From contig NZ_FOZP01000010.1 of NCBI RefSeq assembly GCF_900116115.1, forward strand, positions 57,024 to 121,023: a DNA stretch of 64,000 nucleotides, given 5' to 3'. The notes under the pieces were generated by a model that searched no databases, was not told the DNA's origin, and was given only the letters and a program-made list of their open reading frames with translations. Below, piece by piece: positions 1-8,852 of the stretch (positions are counted from its first letter, which is position 1; every line of letters begins with the position of its first letter). Made by a program: the position numbers and the translations under genes. Origin of the DNA: Lutibacter maritimus (GTDB lineage Bacteria > Bacteroidota > Bacteroidia > Flavobacteriales > Flavobacteriaceae).

Positions 1-19
1 TGCAATTAAACTAAACCAA

Positions 20-1801
20 ATGTCAATAGAAATTAAAAGATTATTCGATTTTGCTTACTCACAGCAAGAAACCTACAAATTAGAGAAAGCATTTAATACT
101 AAATACAATGGTAATTGGGTATCAACTTCCTCACAAGAATTTTTAAACAAAGGAAATGCCATAAGTAGAGGTTTATTACGATTAGGTGTTAAGCCAGGCG
201 ATAAAATTGGACTAATATCTTCAAACAATAGAACCGAATGGAATATTGTTGATTTTGGAATTAGTCAAATTGGTGCAATTAACATTCCAATTTACCCAAC
301 TATTTCAAAAGAAGATTACGAATATATTTTCAATCATGCTGAAATATCGTATTGCTTTTTATCTGATAATGAACTGTTTGAAAAAGCAAATGCTGTAAAA
401 TCTAAAGTACCATCTTTAAAAGAAATTTACATCTTTGAAAGTAATGAACATTGTAAAAATTGGGATGAAATTTTAAAAATTGGTGAAGATTCTAGCAATC
501 AAAACGAGGTTGAAGCAATAAAAAACACCATAAAATCTGATGATTTAGCTACCATAATTTATACTTCAGGAACTACTGGAAAACCTAAAGGAGTCATGCT
601 TTCTCACGGAAATATTGTAAGCAATGTTACAGATTGCACACCTATAATTCCAATTAAAAAAGGAGAATCTGTAACATTTAGTTTTTTACCTGTTTGTCAC
701 ATTTTTGAAAGAATGCTAATTTACTTATATCAATATGCCGGTTGCTCAGTTTATTTTGCAGAAAGTATTGAAAAAGTAGGTGAAAATATTAAAGAGGTAA
801 AACCTAATTTAATGACTGTGGTTCCTCGTCTATTAGAAAAAGTTTATGATAGCATTATTGCAAAAGGAACTGAATTAAAAGGCATTAAACGATTTTTATT
901 TTTCTGGGCAGTTGATCTTGGTTTACAATATGAACCCTATGAAAAAAACGGATGGTGGTACCATACTAAACTAGCATTAGCAAATAAACTTATTTTTAGC
1001 AAATGGCGTGAAGCTTTAGGTGGTAATTTAGAAGTTATGGTTTCTGGAAGTGCTCCACTTCAACCAAGATTAGCCAAAGTATTTTCTGCTGCACAAATGC
1101 AAGTTTGGGAAGGCTACGGACTTACTGAGACTTCTCCAGTAATTTCTGTAAATGAATATAAAAATAACGGATTAAAAATTGGAACTGTTGGTAAACCAAT
1201 TAAAAATGTTGAAGTAAAAATTGCTGAAGATGGAGAAATTTTAGTGAAAGGTCCAAATGTTATGCAAGGTTACTATAAAGATGCAGAAAAAACAGCTGGC
1301 GTTATGACGGGTGATTTCTTTCATACAGGTGATAAAGGAGAAATTGATGATGAAGGCTTCTTAAAAATTACGGGCAGAAAAAAAGAAATTTTTAAAACCT
1401 CTGGCGGAAAATATATTGTACCTGCATTTATAGAAAATGAAATGAAACAATCACGTTTTATTGAACAAATTTTAGTAATTGGTGAAGGTCAAAAAATGCC
1501 AGCAGCTTTAATTCAACCAAACTTTCAATTTTTACGTGATTGGGCAAAAATTCACCACGAACCAATTCCTGGAAATAATGAAGATTTAATTGCAAATCCA
1601 AGTGTAATTGCACGTATACAGCTAGAAATAGATAAAGGAAATGAAAACTTTGGTAAGTGGGAAATGATAAAACGCTTTGAATTAACACCTGATGTTTGGG
1701 GAATTGATAATGGGCTTTTAACACCAACAATGAAACCAAAACGAACTGAGATTATCGCAAAATATCAACATTTATACAATAAAATTTACGAAATAAAATA
1801 A
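20..1801 (+). CDS. AMP-dependent long-chain acyl-CoA synthetase
   Basis: Probably activates long-chain fatty acids to acyl-CoA through an acyl-adenylate. The 593-residue length fits FadD15-type long-chain synthetases. Visible motifs are the ANL-superfamily phosphate loop YTSGTTGKPKGVMLSH near residue 181, the A5 motif WEGYGLTETSP, the A7/A8 hinge HTGDKGEIDDEGFLKITGRKKE, and the TPTMKPKR segment near the C-terminus typical of long-chain members. There is no signal peptide, so it acts in the cytoplasm or at the inner membrane face. Only 19 bases lie upstream, so its promoter and operon position cannot be judged. It is followed by dnaX with its own -7 box. Exact chain-length preference is inferred. 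Confidence 0.92.
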   Translation: MSIEIKRLFDFAYSQQETYKLEKAFNTKYNGNWVSTSSQEFLNKGNAISRGLLRLGVKPGDKIGLISSNNRTEWNIVDFGISQIGAINIPIYPTISKEDYEYIFNHAEISYCFLSDNELFEKANAVKSKVPSLKEIYIFESNEHCKNWDEILKIGEDSSNQNEVEAIKNTIKSDDLATIIYTSGTTGKPKGVMLSHGNIVSNVTDCTPIIPIKKGESVTFSFLPVCHIFERMLIYLYQYAGCSVYFAESIEKVGENIKEVKPNLMTVVPRLLEKVYDSIIAKGTELKGIKRFLFFWAVDLGLQYEPYEKNGWWYHTKLALANKLIFSKWREALGGNLEVMVSGSAPLQPRLAKVFSAAQMQVWEGYGLTETSPVISVNEYKNNGLKIGTVGKPIKNVEVKIAEDGEILVKGPNVMQGYYKDAEKTAGVMTGDFFHTGDKGEIDDEGFLKITGRKKEIFKTSGGKYIVPAFIENEMKQSRFIEQILVIGEGQKMPAALIQPNFQFLRDWAKIHHEPIPGNNEDLIANPSVIARIQLEIDKGNENFGKWEMIKRFELTPDVWGIDNGLLTPTMKPKRTEIIAKYQHLYNKIYEIK

Positions 1802-1832
1802 CTTTTAATTACGTTATCAAACTTACGTTTTA

Positions 1833-1840
1833 TATTTTTG
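1833..1840 (+). promoter_or_regulatory. Candidate -7 box for dnaX
   Basis: TATTTTTG matches the Bacteroidota TAnnTTTG element and lies 22 bp before the dnaX start codon. No convincing TTTG -33 element sits at the 19-nt spacing, so this is a weak call. Confidence 0.4.
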
Positions 1841-1862
1841 CACAATAACCTAATTAAAAAAA

Positions 1863-3560
1863 ATGGAACATTTTATAGTATCAGCCCGTAAATACAGACC
1901 TCAAACTTTTGAGGAAGTTGTTGGGCAACAAGCCATTACTAACACGCTTGAAAATGCTATAAAAAATAACCATTTAGCGCAAGCATTGTTGTTTACAGGT
2001 CCTCGTGGCGTTGGAAAAACAACTTGTGCGCGTATTTTGGCAAAAAAAATCAATCAAAATAGCACAACTTCATCCAATTTGGATGAAGATTTTGCTTTTA
2101 ATATTTTTGAATTAGATGCTGCTTCAAACAATTCTGTTGATGATATTAGAAGTCTAACCGATCAGGTTCGAATTCCACCACAAACAGGAAAATATAAAGT
2201 ATATATTATTGATGAGGTTCATATGTTGTCTCAAGCAGCATTTAACGCCTTTTTAAAAACTTTAGAAGAACCACCTAAACATGCTATTTTTATTTTAGCT
2301 ACAACCGAAAAGCATAAAATAATTCCAACAATTTTATCACGCTGTCAAATTTTTGACTTTAAAAGAATTGGCGTTATTGATGCTAAAAAATATCTTGAAA
2401 AAATAGCTTTAGAGGAAAATATTAGCGCCGAAGATGATGCGTTACATATTATTGCCCAAAAAGCAGATGGCGCAATGCGTGATGCTTTATCAATTTTTGA
2501 TAGAGTTGTAAGTTTTTCAGGAAATAAACTAACTCGTAAAGCTGTAACAGAAAATTTAAACGTATTAGATTACGATGAATATTTTATTACAACAGATTTA
2601 TTGCTTCAAAATAAAATTCCTGAGGTTTTAGTACATTTTAACACCATTCTTTCAAAAGGATTTGAAGGACATCATTTTATAAATGGCTTGGCTTCTCATT
2701 TTAGAGACTTGTTGGTTGCAAAAGATAAAATTACTTTAGAATTATTAGAAGTTGGTGACAATGCTAAAAAGAAATATTTAGAACAATCGCAAAAATGCGA
2801 ACTACGCTTTTTATTACAAGCTATAGATTTAGCAAATGAGTGCGATTTAAAATACAAAGGCAGCAAAAACCAGCGGTTAATGGTTGAACTCACTTTAATG
2901 CAATTAGCCTCTATCACTTTTGATGGAGAAAAAAAAAATAACAAACCATATATAATTGCATCGGTTACTTTTAAAAACACCAAAAAAAGAGTCAGATTAC
3001 AACCTGAAACTCCAATTACACTTACAAAAAAAGAAGCTCCAAAAACTTTAGAAAAACCAATTTTAAAGACTGAAAATGAGCCTACTAAAGTTGTTTTAAA
3101 CACTCCTAGAAGACGCTCAGCACTCTCTTTAAAAAGCATTGAAAAAGATAAAGAAGTAAAAAACATTGAAGTTGTTGTTGAAGAAGTTTCTGGACCAACC
3201 GATGACTTTTCTGAAGAAAAAATGCAACAAATTTGGAGTGAATACAGTAACTTATTACTAGAAAATGGTAAAAAGATTTTAAATTCTATACTAAATTCCG
3301 ATAAACCAAAGTTAGTAAACAATAAAATACACTTTGAAGTTCCTGCGCCAGGAATGAGAGACCAGTTAGAAACTGGAAAACCTTTACTAATGAAATTTAT
3401 TAAAGAAAAATTAAATAACTATAAAGTTGATTTAATTATTCATTTAAACGAAAAAGCGGAAAAAAAGTTTGCCTATACACCGGTTGAAAAATATGAAAAA
3501 TTAAAAGAAAAAAACAAAGCGATAGAATTGTTGAAAAAAACTTTTGATTTAGATCTTTAA
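1863..3560 (+). CDS. dnaX: DNA polymerase III subunit gamma/tau
   Basis: Clamp-loader ATPase of the replicative polymerase. The N-terminal AAA+ module shows Walker A GPRGVGKTTCARILAK near residue 40, Walker B IIDEVHMLS, and the sensor-1 region FILATTEKHKIIPTILSRC followed by QIFDF. The stretch LDAASNNSVDDIR is diagnostic of DnaX. The cysteine zinc-binding loop usually found after Walker A is replaced by a short NQNSTTSSNLDEDF segment with no cysteines. A lysine-rich linker (about residues 350-440) leads to a C-terminal tau-like domain. The 565-residue length fits a full tau form. No slippery A-run with a downstream stop was checked for a gamma product. Confidence 0.95.
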   Translation: MEHFIVSARKYRPQTFEEVVGQQAITNTLENAIKNNHLAQALLFTGPRGVGKTTCARILAKKINQNSTTSSNLDEDFAFNIFELDAASNNSVDDIRSLTDQVRIPPQTGKYKVYIIDEVHMLSQAAFNAFLKTLEEPPKHAIFILATTEKHKIIPTILSRCQIFDFKRIGVIDAKKYLEKIALEENISAEDDALHIIAQKADGAMRDALSIFDRVVSFSGNKLTRKAVTENLNVLDYDEYFITTDLLLQNKIPEVLVHFNTILSKGFEGHHFINGLASHFRDLLVAKDKITLELLEVGDNAKKKYLEQSQKCELRFLLQAIDLANECDLKYKGSKNQRLMVELTLMQLASITFDGEKKNNKPYIIASVTFKNTKKRVRLQPETPITLTKKEAPKTLEKPILKTENEPTKVVLNTPRRRSALSLKSIEKDKEVKNIEVVVEEVSGPTDDFSEEKMQQIWSEYSNLLLENGKKILNSILNSDKPKLVNNKIHFEVPAPGMRDQLETGKPLLMKFIKEKLNNYKVDLIIHLNEKAEKKFAYTPVEKYEKLKEKNKAIELLKKTFDLDL

Positions 3561-3575
3561 CTAAAAATTATACTT

Positions 3576-4157
3576 ATGCTAGGTTTAAAATTACCAACCG
3601 ATCCGCGTTGGGTAAATATTGCAGAAAAAAACATTGATGAAATTTTAATTGATCACGCACACTGTGAATTAAAAGCAGCATCAACTGCAAATTCATTAAT
3701 AATGAGTTTTCCTGAATATTCAGACTTGGTTACAGAAATGGTTTCATTAGTAAAAGAAGAAATGAGCCATTTTAAAATGGTGCATGAACGTCTTTTAAAA
3801 AGAGGCATAAAATTAGGCCAAGATAGAAAAGACGAATATGTAAATAGTTTGTTAAAATTTTTTCCAAAAGGTGGAAGCAGAACTACACAATTAGTTCATA
3901 GATTATTGTATGCTGCTTTAATAGAGGCAAGAAGTTGTGAACGTTTTAGATTACTTTCTGAAAATATTAAAGATAAAGAATTGGCAAAGTTTTATAGAGA
4001 TTTAATGGCTTCAGAAGCAAATCATTATACATTATTTTTAAATTTTGCTCGAAATTTTGGCGATCGGAAAGAAGTGGATAAAAAATGGAATGAATTGCTT
4101 GAATTTGAAGCCGAATTAATGAAAAATTTAGGAACAAAAGAAACCATTCACGGATAA
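3576..4157 (+). CDS. miaE: tRNA-(ms[2]io[6]A)-hydroxylase
   Basis: Non-haem di-iron monooxygenase that hydroxylates the isopentenyl group of the modified A37 of tRNAs. The 193-residue length equals the family norm. It is a helical ferritin-like fold with iron-ligand patterns DHAHCELKAA near residue 26, EEMSHFKMVHERL near 68, EARSCERF near 111 and EANHY near 149. The start codon lies 15 bp after dnaX and the next gene starts at the base after the stop, so dnaX-miaE-DUF4268 is probably one transcript. Confidence 0.9.
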   Translation: MLGLKLPTDPRWVNIAEKNIDEILIDHAHCELKAASTANSLIMSFPEYSDLVTEMVSLVKEEMSHFKMVHERLLKRGIKLGQDRKDEYVNSLLKFFPKGGSRTTQLVHRLLYAALIEARSCERFRLLSENIKDKELAKFYRDLMASEANHYTLFLNFARNFGDRKEVDKKWNELLEFEAELMKNLGTKETIHG

Positions 4158-4601
4158 ATGTTTAGTAAAGAAGAATCTGCTCAATTGCGTAAAGAATTTT
4201 GGACTAGTTTTGGAAAATCATTTCCAAGAAAATGGTTATTGTACAATACAAAAATTAAAGATTTTAATTTTAAGTTTGTTGCAGACAAAAAACAAGCGTT
4301 GGTTTGTTTAGATATAGAATCGTATGACAGAACTAAAAATGAACTACTTTATGGGCAAGTGTTAGAATTAAAAAGCATTTTAATAGAAGATTATTTACCC
4401 GATATTATTTTTGATGACATTTACTTATTAGACACCGGTAAAATCATCCACAGAATTTATGTAAAATACAACGGTAAATTTAATATCCACAACAAAAATA
4501 CGTGGCAAGGAGCTTATTTATTTTTTAATGAAGCAATGCACCAATTTGAAGAGTTTTATGAAGACTATGAAGATTTTATAAAACAAGCCATTTACCTATA
4601 A
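4158..4601 (+). CDS. DUF4268-like protein
   Basis: A 147-residue acidic soluble protein with no signal peptide or TM segment. The pattern RKEFWTSFGKSFPRKWLLYNT at the N-terminus and the later FYEDYEDFIKQA resemble the DUF4268 family of small proteins found beside miaE and replication genes in Flavobacteriia. The family assignment is from memory of its motif and is moderately sure. The start codon directly abuts the miaE stop codon, so it is translationally coupled. No function is known. Confidence 0.7.
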   Translation: MFSKEESAQLRKEFWTSFGKSFPRKWLLYNTKIKDFNFKFVADKKQALVCLDIESYDRTKNELLYGQVLELKSILIEDYLPDIIFDDIYLLDTGKIIHRIYVKYNGKFNIHNKNTWQGAYLFFNEAMHQFEEFYEDYEDFIKQAIYL

Positions 4602-4604
4602 AAA

Positions 4605-4628
4605 AAGCACCATTTTAAAATGATGCTT
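4605..4628. terminator. Bidirectional hairpin between convergent genes
   Basis: AAGCA-C-CATTTT pairs with AAAATG-A-TGCTT with one mismatch. The stem is flanked by an A-run on the left and a T/C-rich run on the right. It lies between the stop codons of the DUF4268-like gene and dps, so it probably ends both transcripts. Confidence 0.75.
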
Positions 4629-4660
4629 TCTCTTCCCTTAACTCTTACACAAATAACAAA

Positions 4661-5176
4661 TTAATTGGAAGCAATTTTTGAAATCATTGGTTTGGCTAAA
4701 GTATCAGTGGTTTTTGAATGCCAAGCATCCAACATCCAAGAAGATTTTTCAAGTTCTTTAATATAACCTCCTATTAAATCTACAGTTCCTTCATCTTCAG
4801 CTTCATTGGCATATTTAAGTACTGTACGCATTTGCTGTAACAATAAAATATGATCTTTTAATAACATTTCAACCATCTGAATATCAGAACCATCGGCAGA
4901 AGCTTCTTTTAAATTTGAAATATTCAAATACTCAGAATAATTACTTAATGGCTGGTATCTTAACGTTAAAATTCGTTCTGCTAATTCATCTATTTTTTTG
5001 GAAGCATCAGTATACATACTTTCAAACTTCGCATGCAAATCAAAAAAGTTTTCACCCAATACATTCCAATGAAAATTTCTTAATTTTTGATGATAGATAT
5101 GATAATCTGCCAAAAGTAAGTTTAATTCAAATACTGTTTTTGATGTTTTCTCTTTATTTAGATTTAAATAATTCAT
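4661..5176 (-). CDS. dps: Dps family DNA-binding/ferritin-like protein
   Basis: Starvation and oxidative-stress mini-ferritin that binds DNA and oxidises Fe(II) with peroxide. The 171-residue protein carries the Dps ferroxidase signature: HWNVLGENFFDLHAKFE near residue 38 supplies the His and Asp, and the downstream MYTDASKKIDELAERI supplies the acidic ligands. The N-terminus is short, so DNA binding by a basic tail is not evident. It is convergent with the preceding operon and divergent from mnmE. The ATG start is the first one in frame with the conserved N-terminus. Confidence 0.92.
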   Translation of the reverse strand: MNYLNLNKEKTSKTVFELNLLLADYHIYHQKLRNFHWNVLGENFFDLHAKFESMYTDASKKIDELAERILTLRYQPLSNYSEYLNISNLKEASADGSDIQMVEMLLKDHILLLQQMRTVLKYANEAEDEGTVDLIGGYIKELEKSSWMLDAWHSKTTDTLAKPMISKIASN

Positions 5177-5432
5177 GTGCTGTTTTAAAGTTTTTTATTT
5201 GTTAAACATTCAGTCTATTCTTAAAATAGATTTTTTTATTTAAAATCAAAATTATATTGAATTTAAATCTATTTTTTAACACTTTTTATGATTATTTAAC
5301 AATACAAACTTCAATTTTCATTTTCTTGTATACTTTGGTTTTGGTATAAATTAATTTATAAATTATAAGGTTTAAAATAAATAGTGCACAAATTGGTCTA
5401 TAAATAATATTTTATAACATCTTAAAATACTG

Positions 5433-5440
5433 TATTTTTG
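5433..5440 (+). promoter_or_regulatory. Candidate -7 box for mnmE
   Basis: TATTTTTG followed by GCA lies 5 bp before the mnmE ATG, the same arrangement as upstream of dnaX. The close spacing implies a very short or absent 5' leader if it is used. Confidence 0.4.
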
Positions 5441-5445
5441 CAGCT

Positions 5446-6834
5446 ATGAATACTGCTATTACAAACGATACTATTATAGCTTTAGCAACTTCTTCTGGAG
5501 TTGGGGCAATTGCTGTTATTCGATTATCTGGAGAAAAAGCTATTGAAATTGTTAATGATTTTTTTCAATCTAAATACACTAATAAAGATTTAACAAAAGT
5601 AAAATCTCACACCATACATTTAGGAAATATTATTGACAATCAGCGTATTATTGATGAAGTATTGGTGTCTGTTTTCAAAAATCCAAATAGTTATACCGGT
5701 GAAAATGTAGTAGAAATTAACTGCCACGGATCTGTATATATTCAACAAGAAATTTTACAATTATTTATAAAAAATGGTGTTCGTAATGCCAATCCAGGCG
5801 AATTTACATTACGTGCTTTTTTAAATGGAAAAATGGATTTAAGTCAGGCAGAAGCAGTTGCCGATTTAATTTCATCTAATTCAGCAGCATCTCATCAGGT
5901 TGCTTTGCAACAAATGCGTGGTGGATTTAGCAACGAAATTCAAAATTTACGATCACAATTATTAAATTTTGCCAGTTTAATTGAGTTAGAATTGGATTTT
6001 TCTGAAGAAGATGTTGAATTTGCAGATAGAACAGCATTCACAAATTTAGTAAATAAAATAAGTGCAGTTTTAAAAAGACTTATCGATTCATTTGCATTGG
6101 GTAACGTATTAAAAAACGGAATTCCTGTAGCCATTGTTGGAGAACCAAATGTTGGAAAATCTACTTTATTAAATACACTTTTAAACGAAGAAAAAGCCAT
6201 TGTTAGTCACATTGAAGGCACAACACGTGATGCTATTGAAGATGAAATTTCTATTGATGGAGTTACCTATCGTTTTATTGATACCGCAGGCATAAGAGCT
6301 ACAGAAGATTTTGTTGAAAATATAGGTATTCAAAAAACTTTTCAAAATATTGAAAAAGCACAATTAGTATTACATTTAATTGATAGTAAAAAAATTACCA
6401 ACATACAACAAACAATTAAAGAATTAAAGGATAAATATCCGTCTAAAAAAATATTAACCATTGTAAATAAAGCCGATTTGTTAAGTGTAGAACAAATCTC
6501 AACTTTGAAATCTCAATTCTCAAATCTAATTATTTTATCAGCGAAAGAAAAACAAGGAATTCACGATTTAACCACTACCCTAACCAATTTAGCCAACAAA
6601 GGAGCTTTAAGTAATAACGAAACCATTGTAAGTAATTCACGACATTTTGAATCACTAAACAATGCCTTTAGCGCAATAAAAGAAGTTCAAAAAGGAATTG
6701 AAAATCAAGTTAGCACCGATTTGTTTGCAATTGATATCAGACAAGCTTTATTTCATTTAGGTGAAATTACAGGAGAAGTAACTACAGAAGATTTATTAGG
6801 TAATATTTTTGCTAATTTTTGTATCGGGAAATAA
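5446..6834 (+). CDS. mnmE: tRNA uridine-5-carboxymethylaminomethyl(34) synthesis GTPase
   Basis: GTPase that with MnmG modifies the wobble uridine of tRNAs. The 462-residue protein is full length. The N-terminal tetrahydrofolate-binding domain starts with TIIALATSSGVGAIAVIRLSG. The G domain has G1 GEPNVGKSTLLN near residue 231, a G3 DTAGI and a G4 NKAD. The C-terminal tail ends in the essential CIGK. Its last codons overlap the left attachment repeat of the island, so the integration restores the reading frame exactly and the protein is unbroken. SGI1-type islands use the same gene end as their target. Confidence 0.96.
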   Translation: MNTAITNDTIIALATSSGVGAIAVIRLSGEKAIEIVNDFFQSKYTNKDLTKVKSHTIHLGNIIDNQRIIDEVLVSVFKNPNSYTGENVVEINCHGSVYIQQEILQLFIKNGVRNANPGEFTLRAFLNGKMDLSQAEAVADLISSNSAASHQVALQQMRGGFSNEIQNLRSQLLNFASLIELELDFSEEDVEFADRTAFTNLVNKISAVLKRLIDSFALGNVLKNGIPVAIVGEPNVGKSTLLNTLLNEEKAIVSHIEGTTRDAIEDEISIDGVTYRFIDTAGIRATEDFVENIGIQKTFQNIEKAQLVLHLIDSKKITNIQQTIKELKDKYPSKKILTIVNKADLLSVEQISTLKSQFSNLIILSAKEKQGIHDLTTTLTNLANKGALSNNETIVSNSRHFESLNNAFSAIKEVQKGIENQVSTDLFAIDIRQALFHLGEITGEVTTEDLLGNIFANFCIGK

Positions 6835-6836
6835 TT
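6819..6836 (+). repeat. attL core of the integrated island
   Basis: TTGTATCGGGAAATAATT occurs here, spanning the last codons and stop of mnmE, and again at 36247-36264. With one mismatch the identity extends left to 25 bp (6812-6836 versus 36240-36264). The two copies are 29,428 bp apart and the integrase gene lies about 0.9 kb inside this end, as expected for a tyrosine-recombinase element. Confidence 0.9.
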
Positions 6837-6943
6837 TCCAAAATTTTACATAAAAAACACACTTAAAACACTTAGTTATTAACAATTTAACATTGTTTTC
6901 AGCACCTTCCATTTTGTAATTTATTGTAGGTTTTTGGCTCCTT

Positions 6944-6962
6944 TTGTACCTTTATTGTACCT
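6944..6962 (+). repeat. Arm-type integrase boxes, left end
   Basis: TTGTACCT occurs twice with an 11-bp period and is preceded by GGCTCCTT. Related boxes lie near the right end at 35916-35923, 35990-35997 (CTGTACCT) and 36199-36206 (TTGTACTT, preceded by GAGCCTTT). Shared motifs close to both ends of the element suggest integrase arm sites. Confidence 0.55.
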
Positions 6963-7006
6963 CATTTGTGTTTTTCAACTCTGGAAAATTAGGGTGGCGA
7001 AGTTAT

Positions 7007-7051
7007 GACACAATATGATACAATACGACACAATAAAGTATAATATGACAC
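7007..7051 (+). repeat. Helically phased 10-bp iterons
   Basis: GACACAATA at 7007, GATACAATA at 7017, GACACAATA at 7027, a weak copy at 7037 and a partial GACAC at 7047 are spaced exactly 10 bp. Another perfect GACACAATA lies at 7071-7079. The position, between attL and the HTH/integrase genes, fits binding by an excisionase or regulator. Confidence 0.65.
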
Positions 7052-7138
7052 TTCTTTTTGGGGAAATATAGACACAATAAAAACCATTGGAAAGGTATTG
7101 TCGTAACTAAATTCTATTATTAACTTTACACAAATTGA

Positions 7139-7723
7139 ATGAAAATTTTAAAAAAATGTGAATATTGCGAAAATGAGTTCACTGCCCAAAGAGTTAGTAC
7201 GAGATACTGTAGTCCTGATTGTAATAAAACTCATTATAAACTTTTAAGTAGAATTAGAGTTATTAAGAATACTAAAAAAAGAGCTGAAAAAAGTAAAAAT
7301 AATAGCAACTCTTATACCATTGGAATTAGTAATAAAGAATTTTTAAGTATAAATGAAGCTTGTGAATTATTAGGTATAAGTAGATCTACTATAAATCGCT
7401 ATATAAAAACAAAAAAAATTGAAATCAATAAATTGAATAAAAAGGTAATAATCAAGAGAAAGCATATAGATATTTTTTTAGAACAATTTCAGATTGTAAG
7501 TATTCCAGATGAAGTAATCAATTTTAAAAATAGTTTTAACATAAATGATTACTATTTTATAGGAGAAGTTCTCAATATGTATAATACAACTGGTCATTCT
7601 TTGAATACTATTTTAAAGAAAAATAATATTTCCAAAATAAAACTTGGAAGTCACTCTTATATTCTTAAAAAAGATATCATCAAAATTTTCGGAAACCCTA
7701 AAAACCTTCAAAATAATGGCTAA
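7139..7723 (+). CDS. Zinc-finger/HTH protein, probable excisionase or regulator
   Basis: A 194-residue basic protein. Residues 4-30 hold a C-x2-C...C-x3-C treble-clef-like motif (CEYCENEF, then YCSPDCNKTHYK). Residues about 62-110 form an excisionase/MerR-type helix-turn-helix (LSINEACELLGISRSTINRY). A weaker second HTH-like unit follows (DYYFIGEVLNMYNTTGHSLN). It overlaps the integrase start by 8 bp, so the two are co-translated. The phased iterons just upstream are a plausible binding site. The role in excision is inferred from position and fold; it could instead be a transcription factor. Confidence 0.7.
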   Translation: MKILKKCEYCENEFTAQRVSTRYCSPDCNKTHYKLLSRIRVIKNTKKRAEKSKNNSNSYTIGISNKEFLSINEACELLGISRSTINRYIKTKKIEINKLNKKVIIKRKHIDIFLEQFQIVSIPDEVINFKNSFNINDYYFIGEVLNMYNTTGHSLNTILKKNNISKIKLGSHSYILKKDIIKIFGNPKNLQNNG

Positions 7724-8852
7724 TGTAACACTTCGTCAAAAATCAATTGCTAATGAAAAATCAAGTTTATATTTAGACTACTTCCCTCCTATCATTAGTC
7801 CCAAAACTGGTAAGGAAACACGAAGAGAATTTTTAAAACTAACTATTCATAACAATCCAACAAAACAAACCGAAAAGCAACATAATAAAACTACTATTGA
7901 GTTTGCCGAAATAATTAGAGCAAAACGACTGGTACAAATACGGAACAAAGAGTTTGGCTTTAAAGAAAATATAGAAGCAAACATCAATTTTGTAAGCTAT
8001 TATAGTACCATTGTTGAAGAATATTTAAATAAAGGAAGTCGCAATAATTATTTAACATGGAAGGCTTCTTTTGCATATTTCAAAAAATTTATAGGTAATA
8101 AGGTTAGTTCAAAAAATATCTCAATTGAAATAGTGAAAAATTATAGATCCTTTCTATTAACTACAAAATCTAACAAATCTAAAAAATCAACACTTTCAAC
8201 CAATAGTGCTGCATCTTATTACAAACATTTTATTTATGTTCTAAAAAGAGCGTTTAAAGAACAAATAATCAATTCAAATTTAGCCCAACACGCTGAGTAT
8301 ATAAAAGAAGAGCAAACTTTTAGAGAATATTTGACTGAAGAAGAACTGGTAAAATTATGGAACACTGAAATTAAGTTTCCTCAAATTAAAAGAGCTGCTC
8401 TTTTTTCAGCTATGACAGGATTGAGATTTGTTGATATTAAGAATTTAACTTGGGAAACTGTTTATGGTGATATTCATCAAGGATACTATATAAAGTTAAA
8501 GGAACAAAAAACAGGTAATATTCACAACCATCCTATTTCTAATAAAGCTTATGAAATTTTATTAAAAGAAGGAAAAAATGAAAGTACAATTTTTAAAGGT
8601 TTGGAATATTCAAAAACTGCAAGATTTGTTAAAATCTGGATAGAAGATGCTAAAATTTATAAGAAAATCAGTTTTCATAATTTTAGACACAGTTATGCTA
8701 CATTACAATTAGCTAATGGAACTGATATTTATACTGTATCAAAATTATTAGGGCACAAAAATGTAAATACAACCCAGATTTACACAAAGGTTTTAGATAA
8801 AAACAAAATAGCAGCAGCAAACAGAATAAATTTAGATTTAAATGGATTATAA
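7716..8852 (+). CDS. Tyrosine-type site-specific recombinase (island integrase)
   Basis: Catalyses integration and excision between attL and attR. I start it at ATG 7716, overlapping the preceding gene, rather than at the earlier TTG, because the Arm-DNA-binding domain (NVTLRQKSIANEKSSLYLDY) begins there. This gives 378 residues. An N-terminal arm-binding domain and a SAM-like core-binding domain precede the catalytic domain, which has R237 in TGLRFVD, H321 and R324 in HNFRHSY, an LLGHK box and nucleophile Y356. All catalytic residues are present, so it is probably active. It overlaps the next gene by 11 bp. Confidence 0.93.
   Translation: MANVTLRQKSIANEKSSLYLDYFPPIISPKTGKETRREFLKLTIHNNPTKQTEKQHNKTTIEFAEIIRAKRLVQIRNKEFGFKENIEANINFVSYYSTIVEEYLNKGSRNNYLTWKASFAYFKKFIGNKVSSKNISIEIVKNYRSFLLTTKSNKSKKSTLSTNSAASYYKHFIYVLKRAFKEQIINSNLAQHAEYIKEEQTFREYLTEEELVKLWNTEIKFPQIKRAALFSAMTGLRFVDIKNLTWETVYGDIHQGYYIKLKEQKTGNIHNHPISNKAYEILLKEGKNESTIFKGLEYSKTARFVKIWIEDAKIYKKISFHNFRHSYATLQLANGTDIYTVSKLLGHKNVNTTQIYTKVLDKNKIAAANRINLDLNGL

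Larger units (their letters stand above)
6837..7138. other. Non-coding left end of the island
   Basis: A 302-bp stretch with no gene. It contains two TTGTACCT boxes 11 bp apart (6944-6951, 6955-6962), a set of 10-bp iterons (from 7007) and an imperfect promoter. The promoter is a TTG at 7098-7100 and a TAACTTTA at 7121-7128, 20 bp apart, before the first island gene. Confidence 0.6.

Noticed and set aside
2696..3322. Long antisense ORF within dnaX
   Set aside because: Shadow of the dnaX linker region; composition is Phe/Ser-rich, typical of reverse-strand readings.
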